Positions 1 to 8,361 of a stretch of 64,000 nt of DNA are shown here, piece by piece. This DNA comes from Clostridiaceae bacterium OM02-2AC (GTDB taxonomy: Bacteria; Bacillota_I; Bacilli_A; Erysipelotrichales; Erysipelotrichaceae), in the NCBI GenBank assembly GCA_003481775.1, contig QULU01000004.1, forward strand, positions 113,829-177,828, in the 5' to 3' direction. Under the pieces are notes generated by a model, which was not told where the DNA came from, searched no databases, and was given only the letters and a program-made list of their open reading frames with translations. The number at the start of each line of letters is the position of its first letter. Positions within the stretch are counted from its first letter, which is position 1. Both the position numbers and the translations under genes were made by a program.

Positions 1-2
1 CC

Positions 3-200
3 AATGTGCATGACAGTGTACAGCTGCATATACATACAGAGAACATGATATGCGAGCTGCCGTTCGCCCTGCGTTGCATCCAACAGATTTTTTCCACAAA
101 AGACCCGTTTACCCATGATATCACGATGGACAGCTTCCAGAATATACCGCTGGAATTTGATCCGGGAGAGGTAAAGTTTATAGAATTGAAGCCGGAATGA
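3..200 (+). CDS. C-terminal end of an unidentified protein, cut by the window edge
   Basis: The frame is open from the first bases of the window and ends with TGA at 198-200, giving the last 65 or so residues. An internal GTG at 6 is not a convincing start because there is no ribosome binding site in view and the frame continues upstream. The segment ends in a beta-strand-like tail (PGEVKFIELKPE), the kind of ending seen on beta-sandwich domains of glycosidases, but this is too little to assign a family. A terminator hairpin starts inside the last codons. Confidence 0.5.
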   Translation, partial: NVHDSVQLHIHTENMICELPFALRCIQQIFSTKDPFTHDITMDSFQNIPLEFDPGEVKFIELKPE

Positions 201-235
201 TTGAAAACGCTTGTTTCTCAAACCGGCTTTTCTTT
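189..235 (+). terminator. Intrinsic terminator overlapping the end of the first gene
   Basis: AAGCCGG at 189-195 pairs with CCGGCTT at 223-229. An inner helix (TTGAAAAC against GTTTCTCAA around a GCTT loop) lies inside it, and a T-rich tail follows. The left arm includes the last codons and stop of the upstream gene. Confidence 0.7.
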
Positions 236-272
236 CACTCCTTTATCCGCTATAATAAGCATAGGTGATAGT

Positions 273-881
273 ATGTACAGAATAAAAGATGATTCCATGG
301 CAGAGCTGGAAATCAAGAAAAGCAGATTTCTCTGTTATCTGCATAAGAGCTTTTCCGAAGCGGATGCCAAGGATTTTATACAGCAGATCAAAAAGCTTCA
401 TCCGAATGCAAGGCATCACTGCTATGCCTTTATCATCGGCGAACAGAACGAGCTGCAGCGAAGCAATGATGACGGAGAACCGCAGGGGACAGCTGGTGTT
501 CCCATGCTGGAGTGTCTGGCAAATCGTCAGATGCAGGATATCGTTGCGGTAACCGTCCGGTATTTTGGCGGTATCAAGCTGGGAGCCGGTGGGCTGATTC
601 GTGCTTACTCCAAGAGTGTTTCCAATGCGCTGGAGCATGCTGTGATTACACAGAAGCAAAAACGTCTGGTGTATTCCATGACCTTCAGCTATGAGCTGAT
701 CGGCAAGCTGGATTATTTCTTCCGACAAAAGGAAGTCGAGCTATTGGACAAGGACTACAAAGAACTGGTTATCTACCGCTGGATGTGTGCAGAGCCTCTG
801 GATGCCGCCATAGCCGAGCTTACAAACGGGCGCTTTCTGCCGGAATATGTGGAGGAGCGTATCGTTGATGTTGAAGTGTAA
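273..881 (+). CDS. YigZ/IMPACT family protein
   Basis: This 202-residue cytoplasmic protein has the UPF0029/IMPACT N-terminal domain (about 1-115) and a C-terminal DUF1949-type domain (about 130-200). The family signature DDGEPQGTAG lies near residues 66-75 and VRYFGGIKLGAGG near 94-106. Family members are found in nearly all bacteria; the eukaryotic IMPACT relatives modulate translation control, but the bacterial role is not settled. The start is ATG 273, preceded by AGGTGA at 263-268; the frame is open further upstream, but that part overlaps the terminator of the previous gene and has no ribosome binding site. A TATAAT at 251-256 could be its -10 element, though the matching -35 is weak. 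Family assignment is firm and function is unknown. Confidence 0.9.
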   Translation: MYRIKDDSMAELEIKKSRFLCYLHKSFSEADAKDFIQQIKKLHPNARHHCYAFIIGEQNELQRSNDDGEPQGTAGVPMLECLANRQMQDIVAVTVRYFGGIKLGAGGLIRAYSKSVSNALEHAVITQKQKRLVYSMTFSYELIGKLDYFFRQKEVELLDKDYKELVIYRWMCAEPLDAAIAELTNGRFLPEYVEERIVDVEV

Positions 882-970
882 AGCCGCTGTGTGATATCTT
901 GTGATTATCGTCAGAAGGATTGACGTTGTGTCGCAAAGGGTATACTGTTATTTTGAAAGAAGGAATGATT

Positions 971-1546
971 ATGGACACATTACAGAGATTTCTATCCTGC
1001 ATGAGCGGAGAATTTGATAACTCCCAACAAATCCGCGAACAGCATGATGCCGGGGAAATCACTCACCCTTACGCACATCATATCAATACCGTAGTGAATG
1101 CGCGTATTGCAAATCTGCCGAAGAATTTTAACGGCTATTTCCTCTTGGAAGAAAGCTATTACACGCAAAACGGAAGTACGAATGCACAGCCGCATCTGTT
1201 TCTCTTTACACTAAATGAGGAAGGACGTGTGGTTCTGACATCCTATGATATGCCGGAAGGCTATACAAAGGAAACCTTTACCGCTGCGAATCCGGATCTC
1301 ACGCTGGATTACCTGCACCTGAAAAAGAGTGAAAAATTCACCCCGATGCTCTATGAAGAGCACGACGGTATTTTTACAGGGAGCAGTGAAAGCATGTTTT
1401 CGCCGGTACTGAAATTTATCCTTCGGGAAACCACAGGTCCCCAGCAGCTGGAGGTTGAGGAGCGCATGGAGATGAATGGTAAGAAGACCTTCGGCTTTGA
1501 CGGTCCTATCCTATATAGGCGCATGCAGGATATTTTAAAGCAATAA
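971..1546 (+). CDS. CpeT/CpcT-like protein (tentative)
   Basis: This is a 191-residue soluble protein with no signal peptide. Its beginning (LQRFLSCMSGEFDNSQQ) and a following block with HLFLFTL and FGFDGPI resemble the CpeT/CpcT family. That family was named for cyanobacterial phycobiliprotein lyases but also occurs in non-photosynthetic bacteria, where its role is unknown. ATG 971 is preferred over ATG 965 because AAGAAGGA at 957-964 is correctly spaced only for 971. It stands alone, with its own terminator immediately downstream. No lyase function should be assumed; the family match is from memory of sequence pattern and is moderate. Confidence 0.6.
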   Translation: MDTLQRFLSCMSGEFDNSQQIREQHDAGEITHPYAHHINTVVNARIANLPKNFNGYFLLEESYYTQNGSTNAQPHLFLFTLNEEGRVVLTSYDMPEGYTKETFTAANPDLTLDYLHLKKSEKFTPMLYEEHDGIFTGSSESMFSPVLKFILRETTGPQQLEVEERMEMNGKKTFGFDGPILYRRMQDILKQ

Positions 1547-1556
1547 CAGTCAAGAT

Positions 1557-1588
1557 AGCAGAAGTCATCATCGATTTCTGCTTTTTTT
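1557..1588 (+). terminator. Intrinsic terminator
   Basis: AGCAGAA at 1557-1563 pairs with TTCTGCT at 1576-1582, followed by six T residues. It follows the CpeT-like gene by 10 bases. Confidence 0.85.
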
Positions 1589-1634
1589 AACGCATTTTAG
1601 TTTCCTGAAATGCAATACAGGATAAAACAGTATA

Positions 1635-1664
1635 CAAAAAAGAAGGAACGATCCTCCTCTTCCT
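1635..1664 (-). terminator. Probable terminator of the Nudix gene
   Basis: Read on the minus strand, AGGAA (1664-1660) pairs with TTCCT (1648-1644) and is followed by TCTTTTTT. The stem is short, so confidence is moderate. Confidence 0.45.
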
Positions 1665-1671
1665 ATGCGAT

Positions 1672-2193
1672 TCAATGATTGAAAAAGAAATGCTCCCCAT
1701 CGCGTTCATAAACCGATAGAAAATTCAATAGGAAGCGCTGTGCCAGGGAAGCCGGCTTTACCGCAGCCCTTGCCTTATCAAAGGTAAACCAGGCAGCCTG
1801 ATCCACCTCCCATGTGCTTACGGCATCCAGTCTTTCACTATCGATCACAACGGCAAAGTTAAAAATCAGTGTATTGGTCTTCGGAAAATATTCACTGCGC
1901 AGAAAGCGGTACTGCATGACTTTCCTGCCGATTTCCTCCTCCATTTCTCTCATCAGTGCGTCCTCTGCACATTCCTCCTTATTGACGTAGCCTGCGACCA
2001 GGATATTGTTGGGCTTACCATATTGCTGAATCATCAGAATTTTATCCTGCTGCGGATTCAGTGTGACCATGGAAATCGCTGTTGAGAAGATAGGAAAGCG
2101 AAATTTACGACAGGAGTCACAAAAGGGAATCATACCTTCATGCTCCAGCTCCTTCATACGCAGCTTCTGTCCGCATTCATAACAATATTTCAT
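1672..2193 (-). CDS. Zinc-ribbon Nudix hydrolase (NudC-like)
   Basis: This 173-residue protein hydrolyses a nucleoside diphosphate linked to another group; the arrangement resembles NADH/NAD-cap pyrophosphatases. A zinc ribbon is formed by C4/C7 and C25/C28. It is followed directly by the Nudix fold, with a complete Nudix box at about 68-90 (GYVNKEECAEDALMREMEEE then IGR) holding the metal-binding RE..EE core. The SQPWPFPxS motif that marks true NAD pyrophosphatases is not present C-terminal to the box, so the substrate stays open. The start has a GAGGTGACAGT ribosome binding region. It is a single gene between two terminators. Confidence 0.88.
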   Translation of the reverse strand: MKYCYECGQKLRMKELEHEGMIPFCDSCRKFRFPIFSTAISMVTLNPQQDKILMIQQYGKPNNILVAGYVNKEECAEDALMREMEEEIGRKVMQYRFLRSEYFPKTNTLIFNFAVVIDSERLDAVSTWEVDQAAWFTFDKARAAVKPASLAQRFLLNFLSVYERDGEHFFFNH

Positions 2194-2244
2194 ACTGTCA
2201 CCTCACAATCATATCTATTATACGCCTGTTTGTGTATGACATGC

Positions 2245-2270
2245 AAAAGAAAGAAACCTCTCGGTTTCTT
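2245..2270 (-). terminator. Intrinsic terminator
   Basis: An 8-bp perfect stem, AAGAAACC (2251-2258) with GGTTTCTT (2263-2270) around a TCTC loop, is followed on the minus strand by TCTTTT. It ends the gene that stops at 2269. Confidence 0.85.
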
Positions 2271-3105
2271 ATCTCAATTCCTTAACCAGCTTCCACAGCT
2301 CGCTGTAGGAAACAAAGCCAATGGCATCGCATTTTTCCTTTGCCACCTGCCGCTGTTTTTTAACATTTCCTTCATGCACCCTGTTCAGATTGTTCTTATC
2401 CATCATGTACTGAACATAGGAGAATTTCTTCAGCAGGAACCAGTTTGCGATAATGTTGTTGATACATTCTTCCTTATCATCGCATTTCGCAAGAATGTCC
2501 CTCAGATTTACCAGCTGATAGCTCGCAATCTTCTGAGCCAGTTCATACATTTCATCATAGTTCAGGAACAGCTTTGCATCAAGCTCTCTTTGTACGATTC
2601 CGGCCTTGCGGTTTCTCTCGAAAAAGCTGTCCACCGTATCCAGCAGGGTATCGACACTTTCCCCGTTCACACTCAAGGCGATAATCTCGTTCCGCGTTCC
2701 TTCATATTCATTTTCCGGTTCGCTCATGACATAATACAGCGCCTTTGCCATCACATATTCCTCTTTATCTCCCAATGTAAGAATAATTGCCTTCTGGTGT
2801 TCATCAAAGCTTCCATATACAACATACGGACATTTGATTGTTCCCTTCGGCAGTTTAAATGAATCCTTGTAGCGTATAATCTGATTGGCGATTGCATCCT
2901 TGTTGATGTTCAGCCTCAGATTTGCGCAGATTTTCAGATTATGATCCTTTTCAAAGAGCTGCGAAAGGATAGTGTAATCGTCCTCTTTTCCTTCTGCTGT
3001 TTCTATGATGGAAAGATAATCTTCTAGGAAACCATTGAATTCACAGATACCGGTATCTGCTTCTCTTACGTCTTTTACTTCACATAAAATATCATAAATA
3101 GCCAT
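2269..3105 (-). CDS. Hypothetical protein, 278 residues
   Basis: I do not recognise the family. The protein is soluble, acidic and rich in D/E and K, with no signal peptide or membrane segment. The middle part (about 80-135) has alternating hydrophobic strands (CPYVVYGSF, KAIILTLG). The C-terminal third is helical and charged, ending in a short basic region (KKQRQVAKEKC). The ATG at 3105 is preceded by AAAGGAGGAGAG, a strong ribosome binding site, and the frame is closed by a perfect terminator, so expression is likely. Nothing in the neighbours (Nudix hydrolase, nucleosidase) explains its role. Confidence 0.75.
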   Translation of the reverse strand: MAIYDILCEVKDVREADTGICEFNGFLEDYLSIIETAEGKEDDYTILSQLFEKDHNLKICANLRLNINKDAIANQIIRYKDSFKLPKGTIKCPYVVYGSFDEHQKAIILTLGDKEEYVMAKALYYVMSEPENEYEGTRNEIIALSVNGESVDTLLDTVDSFFERNRKAGIVQRELDAKLFLNYDEMYELAQKIASYQLVNLRDILAKCDDKEECINNIIANWFLLKKFSYVQYMMDKNNLNRVHEGNVKKQRQVAKEKCDAIGFVSYSELWKLVKELR

Positions 3106-3532
3106 AGTTCTCTCCTCCTTTCCCTGTCGTATTTTACATTTGAAGATAAAATGAACTATGTATGTCTATATGAGATACAGATGCACCTTCATATCCAGTG
3201 TATGATGGTTATCTGCCGAATTATTCCTATTTCTTTAAAATGTAAGGGGATTCCTAACTTAATTTTACAACCTTTTGAGAATTTTTCAACATATTTTTCC
3301 ATAATTGGTCGTTTTCTTCTCATATTTATTCCGCAATCCGCACAGAGCAGGGGGTTATCCGCGGTATTTTGCATATGTTCAAAAATGCTGGTGTAAATAT
3401 ACGCAGGAAAAAGGCCTTCGTTTTGAAGAAACGAAAAGCCTGTTCTGGAGGAGAGCCTGTACGAAATAGCTCTCCCCTCATTTATCCCTGTGAGTAAAAA
3501 TTAAGACGGCAGCACTGCTTTACTCTGTGTTA
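3106..3532 (-). promoter_or_regulatory. Intergenic region with a promoter and a hairpin cluster
   Basis: No convincing gene lies here; the short frames present lack ribosome binding sites. On the minus strand TTGAAA (3289-3284) and TAAAAT (3267-3262), 16 bases apart, form a plausible promoter for the gene starting at 3105, which would give a leader of about 150 bases. Two hairpins sit near the end of the neighbouring nucleosidase gene: a GAGGAGAGC/GCTCTCCCCTC stem at about 3448-3480 and a terminator at 3407-3441. Confidence 0.4.
3407..3441 (-). terminator. Terminator downstream of the MTA/SAH nucleosidase gene
   Basis: On the minus strand AGGCTTTTCGTTT pairs with AAAACGAAGGCCT around CTTC, followed by TTTTCC. 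A second stem lies between it and the stop codon. Confidence 0.75.
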
Positions 3533-4222
3533 TCATGTCGCAGCAAAGAGTGGCAGCAAATCACAGGTTATCTTAGCTGCGATTGCAGAGGCTGCTTCAC
3601 AGTTCTTCTCGAATTCCTCCACTCCTTTATGCTCAGCTGTATCGGTTATCGTGCGTATAGCAAGAAATGGAAGCTGATTCACTAAGCAGACATGTGCAAT
3701 GGCCGCCGTTTCCATATCGGTACATAGAGGAGCAAATATTTCTAAAATATGCGCTCTGTTATCATCTGTCACGAATTGCTCGCCGCTTACCATCGTTCCA
3801 AACAAAATGGGGCTCTTTGCGGTTTTCCTATAATCCTGAGCTATACGCAGAAGCTTTTTATCCGCATAAAAATATTCACAATCCATCCATGGATGAAACT
3901 CTGTCAGTAGATCGCGTGCCACATCATGATAGGCGATACGCTCAGATATCACAGTATCAAAGAGCTGTACCTGCTCCTGTATTCCCCCTGCTGTTCCTGC
4001 GTTGAGGATGCAGTCCACTGCAAACCGATCAATCAACAGCTGGGCTGCGATTGCTGCATTCACCTTGCAAACGCCGCTGTATAACAGAACCACATGCACT
4101 GTGTGAATCTGTCCGCAGTGAAAGCTCAGCATTGCTTTCTCTATCACCTCATCCTCTTTTAAATAAGGGAAAAATGCTGCCAGCTCTGTATCCCCTGCAC
4201 AGATAATTCCAATTTTTTTCAT
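3533..4222 (-). CDS. mtnN: 5'-methylthioadenosine/S-adenosylhomocysteine nucleosidase
   Basis: MtnN cleaves adenine from 5'-methylthioadenosine and S-adenosylhomocysteine, recycling the by-products of SAM-dependent reactions in the cytosol. The 229-residue length is typical. Family motifs are present in order: GVCKVNAA at 50-57, NAGTAGG at 74-80, MVSGEQF at 144-150, the nucleoside-binding DMETAA at 169-174 and RTITD at 190-194 with the catalytic-type aspartate. The N-terminal acidic motif is AGDTELAAF rather than the usual AMxxE, a modest departure. It is monocistronic with its own terminator. Its activity feeds the same methionine cycle as the MetH operon at 55-60 kb. Confidence 0.93.
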   Translation of the reverse strand: MKKIGIICAGDTELAAFFPYLKEDEVIEKAMLSFHCGQIHTVHVVLLYSGVCKVNAAIAAQLLIDRFAVDCILNAGTAGGIQEQVQLFDTVISERIAYHDVARDLLTEFHPWMDCEYFYADKKLLRIAQDYRKTAKSPILFGTMVSGEQFVTDDNRAHILEIFAPLCTDMETAAIAHVCLVNQLPFLAIRTITDTAEHKGVEEFEKNCEAASAIAAKITCDLLPLFAAT

Positions 4223-4352
4223 AGTATTCCTTTCTTTACAGCGATTTCTGTTCTTTGTGCCATCGTTTCCTTTACATAATCTACCGCTTTCCTTGACTTT
4301 CTATTGTACCTGAAACCTTCCGCATTTTTATTTTCCTATACAGCGTTTGGAT

Positions 4353-5573
4353 TCACTGTGTGAAATACCATGTATTTTCCTTGAGCTCACGTAAATCCTG
4401 CGGGTACAGTGCAGGCACTTCCAATAAAACCGGTCGCAGTCTGTTCGTATCCCATGTATAGAAGCGATATATCGGTATAACGTATGGCAGATAGGAGGCA
4501 TACATATCCTCTCCTCCTCCATAGGTAAGCTCTACATGCAGTATTTCCAGCTGATCCACAGAAATTTCAGAGGGCGGCAGCGTGCTGTAATAGCCTCTCT
4601 GATTTAACACCTGCTCTGCTTCACCACTGCTCATGATAGTAAATTCCTGCAGCTGCTTTTCATACGTATTGTAAGGAAGGCTCAAATAATACACACCATC
4701 GCCCGCATCCGTCAGCACAGCTCCTGCCGTTACCTGATTCAGCAAGCCCTGCTTACCATCGTCCTCAGCCTTGTAAATATCCGTTTGGCAAGCCATTATA
4801 CCACTGCCCATACTCGTATAACAGCGGGTTTGGATATCTGCGTCTTGGAAGGTGAACAGCTTGGGATATATTTTAAGCAGCTCCTCTGCTATCTCGTGCT
4901 GCTGCGTTCTTGTCCCTTCCTTCTTATCCGTTTTCAGAATCAGGCGCAGCTCCCCGTTTACATCTGCCATGATATCTGTAATCTGAATACTTTTGGATGT
5001 CTTTTTCTTCAGAGCCTGAAACAGCTTTTCCGCTTTCTTTTCCTGTTCCTTCAGGTCTTTTTCCGGAATGGAAGTTAAGGATGGTCCATTACCATACTGC
5101 TTTTTGAATACAGGCAAAGCTCCCTTTACATCCAGATGATCATTCTCATATGGCATCGCTTTTACTTTTTTCTTTTGTGGCGAAATCCGATCGGCCGTGC
5201 CCGCACCGTACATATACAGATGGGTTTGCGGATAATACGATTCCACCGGCACCTCCTGATTTTGTGCTGAACCGGTTTTGCTTTCCTTTGCCTGTTCCTG
5301 AACGGAGCCAATTTCAGCATCAGCGTTTCCTTCATGTTTCTCTATGCTGCTTGCAACCTGTGCAGCCTTTTTTGGCAGTTGTGAAGTGTTCCTGTAATAT
5401 AGACCGAAGCAGACTGCGATTACTGCACACAGGGCTGTACAGCCATAGACAAAGCGCGGTTTCCAGTGCTTGTGGCGAATCGGCTGCTCCTGCTGTATGG
5501 CAGCCCTGCGTATTCTTTGCTTCAACTCCTCGCTCATATGAATCTGATTCAGCTCCTCGCGATATTTTTTCAC
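4353..5573 (-). CDS. Membrane anti-sigma factor, partner of the adjacent ECF sigma
   Basis: This 406-residue protein has a short basic cytoplasmic N-terminus (about 1-40, with SEELKQRIRRAA), one transmembrane segment (about 42-60, VYGCTALCAVIAVCFGLYY) and a long extracytoplasmic part. The external part starts with a K/E/S/Q-rich linker (about 65-115). That layout, together with a 4-base overlap with the sigma gene, marks it as a membrane anti-sigma factor that holds the sigma factor inactive until an envelope signal is sensed. I do not recognise a named sensor domain outside the membrane. Assignment rests on topology and gene pairing more than on sequence identity. Confidence 0.72.
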   Translation of the reverse strand: MKKYREELNQIHMSEELKQRIRRAAIQQEQPIRHKHWKPRFVYGCTALCAVIAVCFGLYYRNTSQLPKKAAQVASSIEKHEGNADAEIGSVQEQAKESKTGSAQNQEVPVESYYPQTHLYMYGAGTADRISPQKKKVKAMPYENDHLDVKGALPVFKKQYGNGPSLTSIPEKDLKEQEKKAEKLFQALKKKTSKSIQITDIMADVNGELRLILKTDKKEGTRTQQHEIAEELLKIYPKLFTFQDADIQTRCYTSMGSGIMACQTDIYKAEDDGKQGLLNQVTAGAVLTDAGDGVYYLSLPYNTYEKQLQEFTIMSSGEAEQVLNQRGYYSTLPPSEISVDQLEILHVELTYGGGEDMYASYLPYVIPIYRFYTWDTNRLRPVLLEVPALYPQDLRELKENTWYFTQ

Positions 5574-6058
5574 CTAAACTCACCCTCTTCCAGTCTGCTT
5601 TTCAGCTGCTTCCTCGCCCGGTGCAGCCATGTCAGAATCGTTGCCTCTTTCGTTTGCAGAATATCGGCAATTATGGCAACGCTGAGCTCTTCATAATAAA
5701 ACAAATAAATCACATTACGATACTTTACAGGCAGCTTCATCACCTCATACAGCAGTCCAAAATTCGTGCTCTCCTTACTGCCTGCCAGATTTTCATTCAG
5801 CTCCACGGTTGTACGGAGCCGCTGGTATTTCCAGTGATCCTTGCATATATTGATGGTAACCCGCAAAATCCAGGCCTTTTCATGTGTTTTCGATGTAAAC
5901 TGCGGCTGTTTTGTCAGAATACGCAGAAAGACATCCTGTGCAGCGTCCTGTGCATCTGCGACATTTCCCATATTCTGCAGGGCAACCCGATACACCATGT
6001 CACCGTAAGTCTCCAGCAGCTCATCCAGATTTTTGCACAGCTGTTCCCTCTCATCCAT
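5570..6058 (-). CDS. ECF-type RNA polymerase sigma factor
   Basis: This 162-residue protein carries sigma region 2 (about 15-80, with the AAQDVFLRIL core-binding helix and AWILRVTINICKDHWKYQR for -10 recognition) and sigma region 4 (about 108-158, LPVKYRNVIYLFYYEELS followed by the helix-turn-helix ending TWLHRARKQLKSRL). Region 3 is absent, as in all ECF sigmas. It directs transcription of a stress or envelope regulon, probably including its own operon. It is co-transcribed with the downstream anti-sigma gene, whose start overlaps its stop. A TATAAT lies at 6099-6094 upstream with only a poor -35, so its main promoter may be read by another sigma. Confidence 0.93.
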   Translation of the reverse strand: MDEREQLCKNLDELLETYGDMVYRVALQNMGNVADAQDAAQDVFLRILTKQPQFTSKTHEKAWILRVTINICKDHWKYQRLRTTVELNENLAGSKESTNFGLLYEVMKLPVKYRNVIYLFYYEELSVAIIADILQTKEATILTWLHRARKQLKSRLEEGEFR

Positions 6059-6308
6059 AAGCTATCTCCTTCATATGTAAAACGATCAAATTCATTATAA
6101 CATTTCAAAAGGATTGCAGAAAGGCGGGAAAGCTTGTGATAAGATTCGCAATATATCAACTTTTCACCTTTTTGTTTACTTCATAAGCATCTCGGTTTAA
6201 AATATAGGTATTATACGAGGTGATAAAGTGTGAAACAATAAAATAAGAAAATGGCAACTTAAAAAGAACACAAAGTGAACTATATTTAGTTTATAAATGA
6301 CGGAATTA

Positions 6309-7574
6309 TTAGCTTGCGGCTAAAATAGGAGTAATTTTATATTCTCCTACAGATTGTAAAAGCTCTAAAGCATCTTGAATATCTTGCTTACGAGGCTTAG
6401 GTGGAATAGGGTTCATCAGTTCCTCATAATCGGATGGATGGAAATCCTTCAAGTCTTTGAACATATGATAAAGGCAGACTGCCATCATTCTGGCAACGGC
6501 GATGATCGCACGTTTATGACCCCTGCGCTTTTTGATTTTATCATATTTGATTTTGAAGTAAGGACATTTCTTATCTTTGAGTGCGGCAAGTGCACATTGG
6601 ATAAGCATCGGCTTTAAGTATGTTCCTGCATGAGAGATACGGACAGATTTCTTTTTATCGGCACTCGCATTATTTGTCGGGGTAAGACCAATCCAAGAAG
6701 TAAAATGTTCTGCGTCGGAAAAAACGCTCATATCAACACCAGTTTCTGAAACTAGCGTTGTCGCAGAAAGGTGTCCAATACCAGGCAATTGTGTTGCAAG
6801 ATCGATGTACACATGGTATTTAGAAGTTCTTTTATCTATTTCACTAGAAAGTGCAGACTTCATATCTTCAAGAAACTGCATGTGCCCGAGTGAAAGTAGT
6901 GATTTGTATGACTGATCATCATCAAGGTGAAAACCTCTGATGGAGTTGAGAATTTCCTCACTTTTCTTTTTCAAGGAACCGCGAAGAAGGGATCTGATAT
7001 GGACTTCATCGACATCACTGGAAGTGAGAAGCTCAGAAAACACGGCAGAAGCACTGACACCAAAAGGATCAGAAACAACGGACGCCAAAGAAATATTAGA
7101 AACAGTTTGACAATTCTGAACACGGTTTTTTTCTGAAGATATAAAGTTTGTGATTTTATACCGATAACGAGATAGATCGCGAAGTTGACGAAACTCTTTA
7201 TTGGGTATGTAAGAGGGTTGTACTTCGCCCATTTGAAATAATTCTGCGATATGAATAGAATCTAAGAAATCAGTTTTTTTACCTTTCGGTGATTTAACAT
7301 ACTTTGGATGAGTGATAACGATATCAAAATCACGATCTTCAAGGTAGTTAAATACAGGAATCCAATACTTGCCAGTGGATTCCATACAGACACAGTGGCA
7401 GTCATAATGATCAAGCCAGACAACGAGTTTCACAAGGTCATAATTGTGAGTAGAGAATTTGCGGTGATGGTAAACAGGTTCCACCTGCATACTTTCTGCG
7501 ATGATGATTGTGCAAGCTAATTTCTTTTTGTGGACATCAATACCACAAGCAATGGGGTGCATCACGCTACGCAT
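6309..7574 (-). CDS. IS110-family transposase (recombinase)
   Basis: This is a 421-residue DEDD recombinase. The N-terminal RuvC-like domain (about 10-165) has the acidic residues of GIDVHKK, MESTGKYW and KTDFLDS. The C-terminal transposase_20 domain (about 265-350) has the LPGIGHLSATTL helix-hairpin-helix and the serine-containing stretch NASADKKKSVRISHAGTYL that carries the nucleophile in the family. The start at 7574 is chosen because AAAGGAGG lies 8 bases upstream; a longer frame to 7604 has no ribosome binding site. Length is full and no frameshift is seen, so it may be active. The element sits between a sigma-factor promoter and an Lrp-type gene. Confidence 0.93.
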   Translation of the reverse strand: MRSVMHPIACGIDVHKKKLACTIIIAESMQVEPVYHHRKFSTHNYDLVKLVVWLDHYDCHCVCMESTGKYWIPVFNYLEDRDFDIVITHPKYVKSPKGKKTDFLDSIHIAELFQMGEVQPSYIPNKEFRQLRDLSRYRYKITNFISSEKNRVQNCQTVSNISLASVVSDPFGVSASAVFSELLTSSDVDEVHIRSLLRGSLKKKSEEILNSIRGFHLDDDQSYKSLLSLGHMQFLEDMKSALSSEIDKRTSKYHVYIDLATQLPGIGHLSATTLVSETGVDMSVFSDAEHFTSWIGLTPTNNASADKKKSVRISHAGTYLKPMLIQCALAALKDKKCPYFKIKYDKIKKRRGHKRAIIAVARMMAVCLYHMFKDLKDFHPSDYEELMNPIPPKPRKQDIQDALELLQSVGEYKITPILAAS

Positions 7575-7589
7575 GAAAACCGCCTCCTT

Positions 7590-7800
7590 TGAAAGAAAAA
7601 GCATTGACTGCCATCTGTGCTCTCAAGTATATCGAGTCAAATAACAAGATTACTTCATTGGTAAGTGTACGTCCTCGAAGGGAACAAAAGTTTGTGCATG
7701 GACAGATGACTGCACAGATAAGAATACGAGTTAGACTAAAAAACAGAAAACATCACTCACCTCTACGTGCTCTGTAGTATACTTCTTCTCTAACTATATT
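7590..7800 (-). ncRNA. Candidate bridge (guide) RNA region of the IS110 element
   Basis: IS110-group elements encode a structured guide RNA in the non-coding end upstream of the recombinase gene. Here about 200 non-coding bases lie upstream of the transposase on the same strand, before the neighbouring Lrp-type gene, which is the expected size and place. I could not fold it or identify its target and donor loops, and the outer boundary of the element is not visible because such elements lack terminal inverted repeats. The call is by position. Confidence 0.35.
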
Positions 7801-7872
7801 ATAACGCATTGTAATGGTGCTGGTGTTTCATAAAAATTTGTGCTCGCGCATTGCGAGAGAATGGAGGCAAGG

Positions 7873-8361
7873 ATGAAAAAAGAATTATTGCTGTCATTGC
7901 TGGAAACAAACGCAAGATACTCCACCAGAGATCTGGCGGATGTTTTGCTGGAGGATGAGGAAAGTGTCATCCACACCATGAATGAGCTGGAAAAGAAAAA
8001 GGTCATTTGTGGTTACCATACAATTATTAACTGGGAGAAGACCAACAAGGATAAGGTCATGGCTCTGATTGAGGTGGATGTAACCCCAGAGCGGGATTTC
8101 GGTTATGATCGAGTCGCTAAGAACATCTATCGCTATCCGGAGGTCGATACGATGTATCTGATGAGTGGAAAGAGTGAATTTATCGTCATCATCTATGGAA
8201 GAACCATGCAGGAGATATCCAACTTTGTCGGTGCCAAGCTGGCTACAACAGAAAATGTCGTTTCAACATCTACCTTTTTCGTGCTGAAGGAGTACAAGAT
8301 CAACGGCATCGTTCTGGATGAAGAAGAAAAACCAAGTGAAAGACTGGTTGTGACGCCATAA
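7873..8361 (+). CDS. Lrp/AsnC-family transcriptional regulator
   Basis: This 162-residue regulator has an N-terminal winged helix (about 5-60; TRDLADVLLEDEESVIHTM) and a C-terminal RAM/AsnC effector domain (about 65-145). Such proteins sense amino acids and form octameric rings on DNA. ATG 7873 follows GGAGG at 7863-7867; the in-frame ATG at 7861 overlaps that site and is less likely. Its stop TAA shares one base with the start of the aminotransferase gene (TAATG), so the two are translationally coupled. The pairing matches the Bacillus yugG-patA arrangement, suggesting it controls the aminotransferase. The IS110 element lies directly upstream and may have altered its promoter. Confidence 0.9.
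   Translation: MKKELLLSLLETNARYSTRDLADVLLEDEESVIHTMNELEKKKVICGYHTIINWEKTNKDKVMALIEVDVTPERDFGYDRVAKNIYRYPEVDTMYLMSGKSEFIVIIYGRTMQEISNFVGAKLATTENVVSTSTFFVLKEYKINGIVLDEEEKPSERLVVTP

Noticed and set aside
243..728. 161-residue minus-strand frame opposite the YigZ gene
   Set aside because: No ribosome binding site and no family features; it is a shadow of the well-supported YigZ frame.
3151..3396. Short frames on both strands in the gap upstream of the 278-residue hypothetical gene
   Set aside because: No ribosome binding site on either strand; the segment is AT-rich and holds a promoter and leader.
5150..6100. 316-residue plus-strand frame opposite the sigma/anti-sigma genes
   Set aside because: No start signal, and its composition (rich in Cys, His, Gln) is typical of an antisense frame of a real gene.
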